Positions 10,591 to 22,190 of a stretch of 64,000 nt of DNA are shown one piece after another (position 1 is the stretch's first letter; every line of letters starts with the position of its first letter). The stretch spans positions 40,038,783 to 40,102,782 of the forward strand of contig CM061068.1 in assembly GCA_030762895.1 (NCBI GenBank), given 5' to 3'. A program made the translations under genes and the position numbers. This DNA is from Sophora flavescens. Taxonomy: Eukaryota; Streptophyta; Magnoliopsida; Fabales; Fabaceae. Under the pieces are notes generated by a model, which saw only the letters and a list, made by a program, of their open reading frames with translations, did not search any database and had not been told where the DNA came from.

Positions 10591-12567
10591 TCAAGGATCA
10601 CGAAGGCGCACAGCTGTGGTCAATCTCTCGATGTCACCACCCAAGTAGGCCTTGAGCCTTTGGCCATTGTCTTTGAAGGTCCTTTTTGAAGTAGGATCCT
10701 CCACTTCTATAGCTCCATGAGATGAGACTTCTTTGACAATGAACGGTTCCGACCACTTAGACTTCAACTTGCCCGGAAACAATCTCAGCCGGGAATTGAA
10801 TAATAAAACTTGTTGTCCCAGCTGAAATGCTTTCATCATGATCTTCTTGTCATGATAAGTCTTGACTCGCTGCTTGTAAATAGCTGCATTCTCATATGCA
10901 TTAAGGCACATCTCCTCTAATTCATGCAGCTGATGGACTCTTTTCTCGTCCGCCAAAATGGCATCAAAATTCAAGAACTTCAATGCCCAAAAGGCTCGAT
11001 GCTCCAACTCTACGGGTAGATGACATGTCTTCCCATAGACCATCTGAAACGGAGATAACCCCAAAGAAGTTTTTAATGCAGTCCGGTAAGCCCACAAGGC
11101 ATCGTCAAGCTTCTTTGCCCAATCTTTTCTTGAAGTGGCCACAGTTTTTTCCAGAATTCGCTTAATCTCCCGGTTAGAGACCTCCGCTTGCCCATTTGTT
11201 TGCGGATGATATGGAGATGCCACCTTATGCCTCACATCATACTTGGTCAATGCATTTTTCAGTTGTGAGTTGCAGAAATGAGATCCCCCATCACTTATAA
11301 GGACCATTGGGACACCGAACCGGGCAAAAATGTTCTTTTTGATGAACTTAATTACTGTTTGTGCATCATTCTTCGATGTTGCAATGGCCTCCACCCATTT
11401 AGAAACATAGTCCACCGCCACCAAGATATATTGATTGGAGAATGAAGATGGAAGTGGACCCATAAAATCTATGCCCCAACAATCAAATACTTCAACCTCC
11501 AATATGTTTTGAAGTGGCATCCCATCCCTTTTAGATATGTTCCCGGTCCTTTGGCACTTGTCACAACTCTTCACATGATTGTAAGAGTCCTTGAAGATTG
11601 AGGGCCAAAAGAGCCCAGATTGGAGGACCTTTGCAGCTGTCCTCTCCCCATTGTAATGTCCACCATATGGAGAGTTATGGCAATGCCACAAAATACTCTT
11701 CACTTCCTCTTGACTAACACACCTCCTCCATAAGCCATCCGGTCCAACCTTGAACAAAAATGGGTCATCCCACATGAAATGGTTGGCATCCCGGAAGAAT
11801 TTTTTCTTTTGTTGCCAAGTGAGGTGCTCTGGAACAATGTTGGCTGCCTTGAAATTTGCCATGTCGGCAAACCATGGTCTTTCATGCACTAGAAATAAAG
11901 CCTCATCCGGGAACTCATCCCGAATGTCCTTTTCTTTTGCAGTAATCTCTTCATTCACTAACCGAGATAAGTGGTCAGCCACCATATTTTCACTCCCCTT
12001 TTTGTCCTTAATGACTAAGTCAAATTCCTGCAACAATAAAATCCACCTTATGAGTCTTGGTTTTGAATCTAACTTAGTCAACAAATATTTAATTGCAGCA
12101 TGATCAGTAAAAATAGTGACTTGGGACCCAATCAAGTATGAACGAAATTTTTCCAATGCAAACACTATGGCTAGCAACTCTTTTTCAGTAGTTGCATAAT
12201 TTATTTGGTTCTCATTGAGAACCTTGCTAGCATAGTGAATGGCATGGAAAAACTTTTCCCTTCGTTTTCCCAAAACTGCCCCAACTACATAGTCATTGGC
12301 ATCACACATTAATTCAAATGGTGACTCCCAGTTGGGTGCAACAAGAATGGGAGCGGAGATCAACTTTTCTTTCAAAATCTGAAAAGAAGTAAGACATGAA
12401 GTATCAAACACAAATGGTGTGTCCTTGTTCAAAAGGCTACACAACGACTTGGCTATCTTTGAGAAGTCTTTGATGAACCGCTGGTAAAAGCCCGCATGAC
12501 CAAGAAAACTCCTCACACCCTTGACATTCACTGGTGGAGGTAGTTTCTCAATTACATCAATCTTGGA
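10591..12567 (-). pseudogene. Athila pol: RNase H and integrase
   Basis: An open frame of about 655 codons following the RT after one in-frame TGA at 12568-12570. The RNase H part carries CDANDY, EKELLAI and FTDHAA, the acidic active-site pattern. The integrase has an intact zinc finger (H..H at HNSPYGGHYN, CDKCQ) and an intact D,D35E core: D in GIDFMG, D in ISDGGS, E in NGQAEVSN. A C-terminal basic region with FNSRLRLFPGKLKSKWSEPF follows, as in Ty3/gypsy integrases. The domains look conserved, but translation from gag is blocked upstream. Gypsy integrase inserts the element cDNA in the nucleus. Confidence 0.9.
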
Positions 12568-13403
12568 TCAATCCACTTCGATCCCCTTAGCTGAAATCTT
12601 GTGCCCAAGCACAATGCCCTCCTGCACCATAAAATGACACTTCTCCCAATTTAAGACTAAATTGGTGTCCATGCACCTCTTTAACACAGCAGCAAGGTTA
12701 GACAAGCAATTATCATAAAAGGAACCGAAAACAGAAAAATCATCCATAAAAACTTCAATGTATTTTTCTACCATATCAGAGAAAATGGAAAGCATGCACC
12801 TTTGAAATGTTGCTGGCGCGTTACAAAGACCGAAAGGCATCTTCCGATAGGAAAAAACTCCAAAAGGACATGTGAAGGCAGTTTTCTCTTGGTCTTTCGG
12901 GTTAACCGCAATTTGGTTATAACCCGAATAACCATCCAAGAAATAATAATAAGCTTGCCCGGCCAACCTCTCCAACATTTGGTCCATAAATGGAAGTGGG
13001 AAGTGATCTTTCCTAGTAGCTTGATTTAGCTTCTGGTAATCTATACACATTCGCCAATCGGTGACCGTTCTAGTTGGGATTAACTCATCCTTCTCGCTTT
13101 TCACAATGGTCATGCCACCTTTCTTGGGAACCACGTGTACCGGACTCACCCAAGCTCTATCAAAAATCGGATAGATCATTCCGGCTTCAAGGAGTTTCAA
13201 CACCTCCTTCCTTACCACTTCTTTCATTGTAGGATTGAGCCTCCTTTGCGGTTGGACCACCGGTTTAAATTCAGCCTCCATCATAATCTTGTGCATACAA
13301 AATGTAAGGCTAATACCTTTCAAATCTAAGATGGACCATCCAATAGTTGTTTTATGCTCTCTAAGCACCCTTACAAGTTTCTCCTCTTCCAATTTGGACA
13401 ATA
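12568..13403 (-). pseudogene. Athila pol: reverse transcriptase
   Basis: A frame of about 278 codons with the Athila-type RT. It includes PQRRLNP, the W-V-S-P-V motif, CIDYQKLNQATRKDHFPLPF, the FLDGYSGYNQI block, and the catalytic FMDD in EVFMDDFSVFG. It ends in GHKISAKGIEVD followed by TGA (12568-12570), the only stop between RT and RNase H. At its 5' end the frame runs directly into the solo LTR. Removing 13409-15453 and one copy of the CATTG duplication restores continuous reading into the upstream linker. Confidence 0.9.
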
Positions 13404-13541
13404 CATTGTGTTAAGTCTCTAAAATGTTTGATATGCATTTCCCTAAGTTTTGATGAAAACTAAACATTGGTTAATGATTTAATTAACCTTCATATTGGTT
13501 GCTAACCTATCTATTGAGTGTGCATATTAAGAAATAGAATC

Positions 13542-14250
13542 AGACGTCCAACAAAGTGAAACAAGCAGACGTCCAACAAAGTGTAACAAGCAGACGTCCA
13601 ACACTGTAGTGTTTGAAGCGCACGTCCAAAACACAAGAGAAAGAAACCCGCGTCCAATAAAAATATCAGAAGGTCGCGTCCACTAAAAATTATTAGAAGG
13701 CCGCGTCCACTAAAAGTATTAGAAGGCCGCGTCTACTAAAAACAACAGAAGGTCGCGTCTACTCAAAGTATCCAAAAAACCCGTCCAGTGAGGTATCAAA
13801 TTATCCGTCCAATGACGTGGCACTTGGAGCGCGTCCATCAAAGTATCAGAATAGCGCGTCCATCAAAATATCAGAAAAGACCGTCCAGTGAGGTATCAGA
13901 AAGGTCCGTCCAATGACGTGGCAGATGGAGCTCTTCCATTAAGGAATCAGATGGATCTCGTCCATTAAGGAATCAGATGGAGCTCGTCCATTAAGGAATC
14001 ACTTTGAGCTCGTCCAATAAAGTATCAGCAATGCGCGTCTAATGACGTGGAAAATGGTGCTCGTCCATTAAGGTCAGAATGTTTCCATCCACCAGACTAA
14101 CTGAGGCTCTCGTCCAGTAAAGTAACAGAGGCTCTCGTCCACTAAAGGTGACAGAAGCTCTCGTCCACTAGAGTAACAGAAGTGCTCGTCCACTAAAGGT
14201 AACAGAAGTGCTCGTCCACTAAAGGTGACAGAAGCGCTCGTCCACTAGTT
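13542..14250. repeat. CGTCCA tandem array in the solo LTR
   Basis: About thirty degenerate units of roughly 20-25 bp share the core CGTCCA followed by variants of CTAAAGTATCAGAA. Sub-families are visible: AGACGTCCAACA at the left, GCGTCCACTAAAA in the middle, GCTCGTCCACTAAAGGT at the right. This suggests local expansion by unequal exchange. Confidence 0.9.
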
Positions 14251-15037
14251 TTTGGACTTGCTGAGTCCTTAATATGGAGCTCGTCTACTAGCCCGAATGA
14301 AAACTCAAATGACTAGATAGACGTGATTATTTTCAAGATGGAAGCACTTATCTTATGATCGCGAATTTTTTAAGGATTATCAGAATCTTGGTTCAAGAAC
14401 CAGAAAGAGACTTGAAGCATTCTCTCCTACTCAGTTTCACGATTATCAAGAAAAGTCAGAAGCTACTCTCTCAAGCAACCTTGGATAATCAGAACCAAAG
14501 ACCAGTTAAAGAATGCTTCCAACGTGCTTTATTCCCTAGTACCTCTGGTCCTTACACAAAAAGGGAAGTGTACTCAGCAAAGTACAAAAAGCTCTCTGCT
14601 CAACTTTGATATGGCTGTAGCACGATGAATAAAGCCATGATCCTTCATGTTAGAATACAGTCAACGACTCTATTGCATTAATGGCTGCCCAGAACGACTT
14701 TATTGCATTAATGACTACTCAGAACGACTCTATTGCAATTAATGAAGTTCTGCTTGAAGCCAACATCTGAGGGATGTCTCTAACGGATCCTAAATGCTTG
14801 AAGACCATAAATACAGAAGCCATTGAAGATGAAGGAAGACAATACACATTGCATTAAAACGCCATTACTCTGAGCATTTATTTCTTCATTCTTTTATTCT
14901 TTATTCTTCAATCATTTTGAAGTTATTACGCAGACTTTCCTGAGCCTTACATTTAAACCACTCTCTGAGTGTTAGCGAAAGATCTGCCTGTGAGAAGTTG
15001 TATTTTTACAAACCCAATCTCTCAAACAAACCTAAGT

Positions 15038-15154
15038 GAGCCTGAAGAGGCTAGGTGTGAAAACAATACTTTTCTTGAGCCTGAAGAGGCTAGGTGTGCA
15101 AATAATACTTGTCTTGAGCCTGAAGAGGCTAGGTGTGTAAATAATACTTGAGTC
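15038..15154. repeat. 39 bp repeat, three copies
   Basis: Three head-to-tail units beginning GAGCCTGAAGAGGCTAGGTG at 15038, 15077 and 15116. Each unit starts with an imperfect palindrome, GCCTGAAGAGGC, able to form a small hairpin. The frame at 14969-15151 only translates this repeat. Confidence 0.9.
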
Positions 15155-15445
15155 TGTAACCTTATCAGTTATAGTGGATAAATCTTGGAGCTGCCAAGGA
15201 CTGGACGTAGCTCTTTGATTTGAAGAGTGAACCAGGATAAATCACCGTGTCAATCTCTCTTCCCTTAAACTCTTTAATTGCTTTAGTTTTTCTTGCATCT
15301 GTCAAGTGGTGTGTGTGCAATAGTCACCCGTCCATCCTGTATTCTTTCACCTGTCCAAAGCTTGGTTTCTGTTTGCGAAAAGATTTCAGCTTTGCTTAAA
15401 TTCTGATAAACACAATTCAACCCCCCTTCTCGTGTTTATAGTTGT

Positions 15446-18076
15446 CTATTTCACATTGCTCACTATGACAGGGTTTTCATCATTCTCACCAAGAAACACA
15501 TATTTCAAGTGGGGAGGTAGAGGTTTAAGCTCTAACTTGAGCTTCTCTTGGACTTCATCCTTTTTGAGCTCTTCTTTCTTAGTATTGACAGCAAGTTGAT
15601 TGGGTTGAGCTTCCAAATCACACAAGCACTCCTCTATTTCCTTCTCCTCTTTCTCATCAAGATTTTCAATAGAATTCATAATTACCTTCTTAAGAGTAGA
15701 GGAGTGGTGCTGATGTGCAAAGACTTCTTTAGCCACTACATCCACAATGTCCATGCGGAAACAATTCTCTTCATCACTCGGGTGATGCATAGCTTCAAAT
15801 ACATTGAAAATAACCTCTTCATCTTGAACTCTGAGTCGAAGTTAGCCTTTTTGTACATCTATCAAAGCACGACCAGTTGCTAGAAAAGGTCTCCCTAATA
15901 TAAGTGGAACTTCTGCATCCTCCTCCATGTCTAATATCACAAAATCTGCTGGGAAGATAAACTTATCCACTTTAACCAAAACATCTTCCATAATACCAAG
16001 AGGACGCTTGATTGATCTATCGGCTAGTTGCAATGCCATCCTTGTTGGTTTGACTTCACCACCTCTAAGCTTGTTCAAGATTGAAAGCGACATCAAATTG
16101 ATACTCGCCCCCAAGTCACACAAGGCCTTCCCAATAGCAACACTCCCAACTGTGCAACGGATTGTAAAACTGCCAGGATCTTTAAGCTTTGGAGGTAGCT
16201 TCCTTTGAAGTATCGTACTACATTCTTCCGTCAAGGCAACAGTCTCATCTTCTTTAAACCTCCTTTTCTTCGTAAGTAACTCCTTCATGAACTTTGCATA
16301 AGTTGGCATTTGCTCTAGTGCTTCAGCAAAGGGTATGTTGATTTGTAACCTCTTAAAGATGTCAAGAAATTTGGAAAATTGATCTTCCTTCTCCTTCTTC
16401 TTGCTTAAGTGAGGATATGGCAATTTTACATAAGAAGGGACCTCTTGAGGCTTGTCTCCATCTTTCAAAATCTGACTTTTACTCTTCCTCAAAATTGAAT
16501 CTTCATCCACTAACTTTTCTCTCTTGTCTTTTTCAGTGTCTTTTTCTTCTTCCTCTATTACAACCTCTTTGCCTTTTTCCTCATTTTTCACTCTTTTTTC
16601 AGCACTCAACTCAATTTTTTCAGCAACTCTCTTATTTTTCAACAAAGGCTCACCGCTCACTTTCTGAAGACTTTTACCACTCCTCAAAACAACAGCCTTA
16701 CAATGCTCTTTAGGATTTATTTGAGTCTTACCTGAAAAACTGCCGCTAGATTGTTCCGCTAGGTGCTTTGCAATTTTTCCAACTTGAACCTCCAAGTTTT
16801 TTATGGAAGCATCGGTGTTTTTCTGGTTTGACATGGACATTTGCATGAATTGATTGAGGGTGTTCTCCAAGATAGAAGTCTGGTCTTGAGGCAGTTGTGT
16901 GGGATGAGGCTTACTTGCTTGTCCGGCATCTTGTTTCCAACCAAAACTTGTTTGATCCCTCCACCCTTGGTTGTAATTGTTAGAATATTGGTTGTTACCT
17001 TGCCGCCCATAGTTCCCCATATAATTAGCTTCCTCATGGGAACTAGGTGTGGCCTCACAATTTCCATTATCATGATCTCCTCCACAAAAATCACATATCA
17101 TTACCTGTTGAGGTGGCATGGTTTGGAGTTGTTGTGGGAGTTGAACTAGTTGCTTGGTAATGGACTCAAGTTGTTGTGACATAAGCTTATTTTGAGCCAA
17201 AAGTGCAGTTTATGAGTCTAACTCCAACACTCCCCTTCTTGATGTGATACCTCGGTCATGATGCATCAGATAGTCATTAGATGCCATAGCTTCTATCAAA
17301 GTCAATGCTTCCTCCGGTGTCTTTGTGTTCATGGAACCTCCAGCTGAGGCATCCAACATAAGCTTGGTTGACGGCCTCAATCCATTGCAAAATGTTTGCA
17401 TTTGGACAAGATCATCAAACCCATGATTTGGACATTTTCGGAGCAAGTCTTTGAACATTTCCCATGTGTCATGAAGAGTTTCACCCTCTTGTTGAACAAA
17501 GCTTGTGATGTCACCCCGTGTCTTTACAAATCTTGAGGCGGGAAAGAACCTTGCAAGAAATTTAGCCTCTAAGTCATCCCATGTAGTGATGCTCCCCCTT
17601 GGTTGAGATTGAAGCCAAGCCTTGGCTCTATCTCTTAGAGAGAAAGGAAACAACCTTAGGCGAATTGCATCATCGGTAGCACCATTTATCTTCACCGTAT
17701 CACATAACTAAATGAAGTTGGAGACATGATTATTAGGATCCTCCTTCTCCATCCCGGCAAATTGATTTTGTTGCATAATATTCAAGAGAGCCGGCTTGAT
17801 CTCAAAATTGTTGGAATTCACTGGAGGCCTCACTATGCTAGTGACATGCCGATTGACATTTGTATTGGCATAATCCCCAAGTGTCCTCCGTGGAACACCC
17901 TCACCATTGCCTGCCATCTCAAGTGGTTCTTGATGAACTTGTGAAGTGGAGGTCTCTTGTTCTCTTTCTTGTCGTGCTGATAACTTCCGCTGTCTTGCTT
18001 GACTCCGATTCTCCCTAGCCGTTCTTTCTATTTCAGGATCATAGAGAAGTTGGTCAACTAGGATAGTACCTCGCAT
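15446..18076 (-). pseudogene. Athila gag-protease polyprotein
   Basis: The gag frame begins at ATG 18076 just downstream of the primer site and runs in one frame through stops at 17708-17710, 17210-17212 and 15842-15844. The capsid-like core includes LRLFPFSLRDRAKAWL and FLARFFPASR. A zinc knuckle variant CDFCGGDHDNGNC follows, then a long Lys/Glu-rich charged linker. The aspartic protease has CDLGASINLM near its active site and LILGRPFLATGRALID near its C-terminus, as in Athila elements. The segment after 15842 is the protease-RT linker, cut by the solo LTR insertion. Gag packages element RNA and protease processes the polyprotein; this copy can do neither as one product. Confidence 0.88.
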
Positions 18077-18201
18077 GCACAAAAGCCTAGAGACCAAGAA
18101 TGTTAGCACTAAATGATAGCAAAGAGAAACAGATAATAAAACAAAAAATAAAATTGTGCTTAAATTAGTAATCGAAATGGGTATGCTAATATTGAAATAC
18201 A

Positions 18202-18220
18202 GTCCCTGGCAACGGCGCCA
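18202..18220 (-). promoter_or_regulatory. Athila primer-binding site
   Basis: The minus strand reads TGGCGCCGTTGCCAGGGAC a few bases after the 5' LTR. This matches the tRNA-primed site standard for Athila elements (TGGCGCCGTTGCCGGGGA). Confidence 0.9.
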
Positions 18221-18229
18221 AAAACTTGT

Positions 18230-19628
18230 TGACGGTCTTGGCAAGTATACCAAGTCGCACAAGTAGTAAAGAGGTAAGAGGGATATCGTTCCCACGAGGA
18301 CTGAGACAAGTACTAGCACGTAACAAATCAACTACTATCTAAGCGGATATTTGGAAGGAAGAGAGCTCAATATTAAATACCAAGCCCAACAAGAGTTAAA
18401 ATTTAAAATAAACAAAATAAAGGGAACAAGTTCTTTTAGGATTTTTATCAAACACTTGGAATGCAAAAAAAAGGATTCTTCAAATATGATGAAAGATGTT
18501 GGGATTAAACTTCACTAAACCTTTGCCTCATGCAATACTAAGACCACCAATCCAATTTATACTTCAAATATTAAAATCAACCCACAAGATTACTCAAGTC
18601 CTAATTCCTTAGATGACAAGAGCCTAAATCCCCTAATTAGACCCTAATTCCTTAGGTGGCTTAATTAATAAATTTGCATTAAGAGTAGGGATTACACGAT
18701 TACTAATAAACCAAAATCCATTCCTAGATGCAAGGTTTACTAGGTGATTAATTCCATATCAAGAAATGATAAGAACTTCCCAATTCCAAATCAAATCTCA
18801 GAACAGTTCATGGATGATAAGACCACAAAAAGCATTAAGCATAGGAATCAAACACTAATAAAGAAGCATAAACATGGATTAATAAATCAAGGCAAATACA
18901 TGAGATTCGGTTTAGCTACATCTAATCCCATCAAAAAGGGAATTTAGCTACTCATAGTCATAGAGAAAGCCAAAATAAAAGAAATAGGAACAAAGGAGAG
19001 AAGAAACTCCATGGAAGCTTTCCACAGCCGTCACCGCAGCCCCTGGTTCAGAGAAAACGTCTTTTTAGGGTAAAAGTCTCCCCTCTGTTCTGCCCAAATG
19101 CCTTATTTATAGATTAGGGAAGTTTCAATCCCAATCTAACACAAATTCATATCCAAATAATGCGCGTCACGACCGTGATGGCCATCACGGTCAGGCCGTG
19201 ACGGGTTCTGCCATGGGCTCTTCTTCAATTTTTGGTTTGTCACGGCCGTGACGCTCATCACGGTTAGGCCGTGATCAGTTCTGCCTGATGAGGGTCTGGT
19301 TCAGCTGACATGTCACGGCCGTGACCAGTTCTGAATTTTGCCTTCTTTTCTTTTCAGTTTTGCTTGATCATGGCCGTGATGGTCATCACGGCTAGGCCGT
19401 GATGGGATCTGTTTAGCTCATTTTATTCACTTTCCAAGCCCCATCTTCATGCAAGCTCCATCATGGTTGATCTTGAGCATTTAATCCTCAATTTCTGCAA
19501 AACAACACCACAAAACCGCCTTACTCGTTCCAAGGTAAAAACTAACAAAAATCAAATAAAAATTGCCTAAACTATATGAAAATGCATGCAGAATGTAAAT
19601 GAAATATGAGGTGAAAACACACTCATCA
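18230..19628 (-). repeat. Athila 5' LTR
   Basis: 1,399 bp, nearly identical to 7336-8734, with about seven single-base differences such as CTTGACAAG/CTTGGCAAG. It contains the same palindromic cluster (19166-19403) and would drive minus-strand transcription into gag. Confidence 0.92.
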
Positions 19629-20843
19629 GCTATGAGTTATTTCGAATGGAAAAAACATGCTTTGTTAATTTTTGTAAAGAGTTGAAGGGTAAAAGTTTTC
19701 TAAGCGACTCTAGAGATGTGCTCCTCGAAGAAAAAGTTGCTATGTTTTTGTTCATAATCGGACATAATGTTCGCCACAGAGTGGTTGCCGATTGCTTTCA
19801 GCACTCTACAGAAACAGTTTCTCGTTATTTTAAGGAAGTATTAAGAGCGATATGTCGATTGGGAAAAGAGCTCATAAAACAAGAGTCTGTAGAATTGCCC
19901 GACAAAATTAAAAATAACCCAGTATATTGTCCTTGGTTCAAGGTATGATTTTTATTAATATAATATATATATATATATATATTGTCTTAATTTTTTATCC
20001 TCGGTTTTAATTTATTTTATTTGTGTTACATTTATAGAATTGTTTAGGTGCAATTGATGGTACACATATAAGTGCATGGGTTCCTGTTGAGAAACAAACA
20101 TCATGCAGCGGTAGAAAGACGATTGTTACTCGGAATGTTATGTGTGTTTGTGATTTCAATATGATGTTCACATATGTTTATTCGGGATGGGAAGGAAGTG
20201 CACATGATTCAAAAGTATTCTTGGATGCAATTACCAATCCAAATGCAAATTTTCCTTGGCCATCCAGAGGTGAGCACTATATTATTGAAATTATCTTATG
20301 TTGGTGAGTTGAATAATTTATTGTAATAAAAGTTAATGTATACTTGTTGATTGTAGGTTCATTCTATCTCATTGATTCTGGATATCCTTGCACTGGAGGT
20401 TTCCTTCCCCCTTTTAGAGGTCAGAGATATCATTCTCAAGAATATAGAGGCTGAGGTAGACAACCAACAAGTCGTGAAGAGTTATTTAATTATAGACACT
20501 CATCTCTAAGAATGACAATTGAGCGCTGCTTTGGAGTCTTGAAGAATAGATTTCCTATTTTGAAGCAAATGCCTCCATACAAACCTTCAAGGCAACGACT
20601 CATAGTGGTAGCTTGTTGTGCTATTCATAATTATATAAGGAAGTGGAATTTACGTGATGATTTATTTAGAATGTGGGAAGATATGGATCCTACGGAAATA
20701 GATGACATGAATGAAACTTCTGGCACAAAGGAACAAGTTCCAATAATGACAACTTATCAAGGTTATCTGATAAAGGTGCGGCAGAAATGGCAGCATATCG
20801 TGATCATATTTCAAATTGGATGTGGGCACAACGTATCAATTAG
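19629..20843 (+). pseudogene. PIF/Harbinger transposase, catalytic part
   Basis: Continuation of the transposase from 7119-7332. Exons are 19629-19942 (donor AAG|GTATGA), 20038-20269 (donor GAG|GTGAGC) and 20357-20843. The first exon has ELFRMEKTCF and a helix-turn-helix-like VADCFQHSTETVSRYF. The DDE triad is present: D at 20056-20058 in GAIDGTH, D at 20374-20376 in LIDSGYP, E at 20521-20523 in TIERCFGVLKNRF. Lesions are an in-frame TGA at 20452-20454 and a frameshift near 20760, after which the true C-terminus reads in another frame to TAG at 20841-20843. The enzyme would cut and paste its own element; as read it is inactive. Confidence 0.85.
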
Positions 20844-21478
20844 TTTAGCTTAGTTTACTTAATTTGAATTGTGAAGTTGTTAACTTTATCCATTCATACA
20901 TTTTTTTTAATGGTACAAACATATTCATAGATCATACATTATAATTGTACCCATTTTAAGTCGTGTTTGATCTTTTTGTTCTTGGTAACTTTATCATGAT
21001 AACTGATTCTACCTTTTTAGTAAATCTTCAATGAGTGAAAGTTTACAAAAATGCTCCAGACATTACTTTAACAAATTTGGATATATTAATAAATGACTTA
21101 CTATTCATGTCATATTTACGAGTTTGTTGAACAGAGAGTTGCAACTAATGAATCAAAATTATTTTTTTAGGGAAATAGTTTATGCCTTTTTAATAAAAAC
21201 ATATTTGTTGTTTTATAAAACATTTCAAAACAAATCATAGAAATCAAAGTAGTTCTTAACAATCAAACACGTTTTCTATTTTTTTTTGTTTTAAAAACAT
21301 GTTTTTAGAACAAATTCACCAAATAGATTTTTTTGTTTTTTAACTTTTAAAACTCTTTTCAGAATAATCTTACCAAAAAGGTTTTTTGGTTTTTTTTGTT
21401 TTAAAAAATAATTCTTAAAAATTACTTTACAAAACAATTTTCATAAACAAAAAACACAAAACACAATCAAACAGGCCC
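20844..21478. other. PIF 3' subterminal region
   Basis: Non-coding end of the PIF element. From about 21180 it is dominated by T/A runs of the TTTTGTTTTAAAAACA type, often seen near PIF termini. It ends at the terminal inverted repeat CAATCAAACAGGCCC. Confidence 0.65.
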
Positions 21479-21500
21479 AAATATTTTTTTTAAAGATTTT

Positions 21501-21688
21501 TCTAACCTGTGTAATATTGTATTATTTTTTTCTGACTAAAACAATATTATACATGTTAAGGAATCAAAAAATAGAAATGTTACCTTGGAAATAGTAGCTT
21601 TTAGACTTTCGAGGATTTGAATACACAACTCTCAACACAATATTTCTATTTTTGATTCCTTAACATGTGCAGTGTTGTACAGGTTAGA
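21501..21688. mobile_element. Foldback MITE-like element
   Basis: The left arm TCTAACCTGT...CATGTTAAGGAATCAAAAA is matched by the reverse complement of the right arm at 21637-21688, ending GTACAGGTTAGA. The loop has no coding potential. I did not find a clear target duplication. Confidence 0.65.
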
Positions 21689-21969
21689 TAAATAGTTTTT
21701 TAATGATACGACGATTTATAATTGATTGATAGTAAAAAAAATCCGTTAATACATATCTATTTCCAAAAAAGATAAATGAAAGATGATACATGCATAATCG
21801 CTAAATTTAATGTTTGATTTAATTATATTAATTTTTAATATAAATGTTGTTTAAGCTAGACCAGGCAAAAAATCGAAAAAGATTTCATTTCTACATATTC
21901 AATCGTTTAGATTGAAAGTATGGCGGAAGGACTTCATAGATATAATAATAATTACAATTCTTCTTTTTT

Positions 21970-22190
21970 TTGTTGTTGAATAAACGAGGTCAATGACCCA
22001 AACAAAACAATTATATCAAAGAGAGTATCGGAAACATCAGAAGCATAAGCCATATAAAGAAACGGAGGCTCCTAGGTAAATGAATGAACCTTCGATCTAA
22101 ACAGTGGCCCCTGTTAGCCATGCAGTCGGCACAGAAGTTCGCCTCTCTATAAATGTGGCTCCAAATGACACTTTGAAACTGCAGGGTCGT
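21970..22190 (-). pseudogene. RNase H remnant, C-terminal part (non-LTR retrotransposon type)
   Basis: On the minus strand, translation from 22190 gives a segment including VIWSHIYREANFCADCMANRGH, the C-terminal signature of plant RVT_3-type RNase H domains (REAN..AD..A). It ends in a hydrophobic tail and TAA. The matching N-terminal part lies on the same strand at 35082-35800, on the far side of the Ogre-like element. The two halves therefore look like one gene split by that insertion, with perhaps 15-20 residues missing at the junction. Confidence 0.65.

Larger units (their letters stand above)
13409..15453. mobile_element. Solo LTR (probably Ty1/copia) inside the Athila pol
   Basis: A 2,045 bp segment beginning TGTTAAGTCTC and ending TTGTCTATTTCA, flanked by the perfect 5 bp duplication CATTG (13404-13408, 15454-15458). 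It has the TG...CA ends of an LTR but no second LTR, priming site or coding region, so I call it a solo LTR left by LTR-LTR recombination. The C-rich CAATTCAACCCCCC block near the end resembles SIRE/Maximus-type copia LTRs; that lineage call is tentative. It holds a CGTCCA tandem array and a threefold 39 bp repeat. Confidence 0.85.
7336..19628 (-). mobile_element. Athila-lineage Ty3/gypsy LTR retrotransposon
   Basis: A 12,293 bp element inserted in the PIF transposase, coding on the minus strand. Two 1,399 bp LTRs differ at only about seven positions that I found, implying a recent insertion. The 5 bp target duplication GCTAT is at 7328-7332 and 19629-19633, with three extra bases (CGT) next to the left LTR. 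The primer site TGGCGCCGTTGCC adjoins the right (5') LTR and a polypurine tract adjoins the left (3') LTR. Gag, protease, RT, RNase H and integrase follow in the Ty3 order. The polyprotein frame has four in-frame stops and a 2,045 bp LTR insertion just ahead of the RT, so this copy cannot make a full protein. Confidence 0.93.
4154..21478 (+). mobile_element. PIF/Harbinger DNA transposon, interrupted by an LTR retrotransposon
   Basis: The left end reads TGGTATGTTTGATTG and the right end, reverse-complemented, GGGCCTGTTTGATTG, the usual PIF/Harbinger style of terminus. A 3 bp direct repeat AAA lies at each side (4151-4153, 21479-21481); PIF elements make 3 bp duplications, usually TWA. Subterminal regions are rich in TTTTTAAAAAC motifs. 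It carries the two genes of this superfamily in the same orientation: a Myb/SANT-like protein (5841-6842) and a DDE transposase (7119-20843). Without the nested 12.3 kb Athila insert it is about 5.0 kb. Frameshifts and stops in both genes make it non-autonomous now. Confidence 0.8.

Noticed and set aside
13542..14250. CRISPR-like array of short repeats
   Set aside because: The units are degenerate, without constant repeat and unique spacer structure, and lie within an LTR in a plant nuclear genome. It is a minisatellite.
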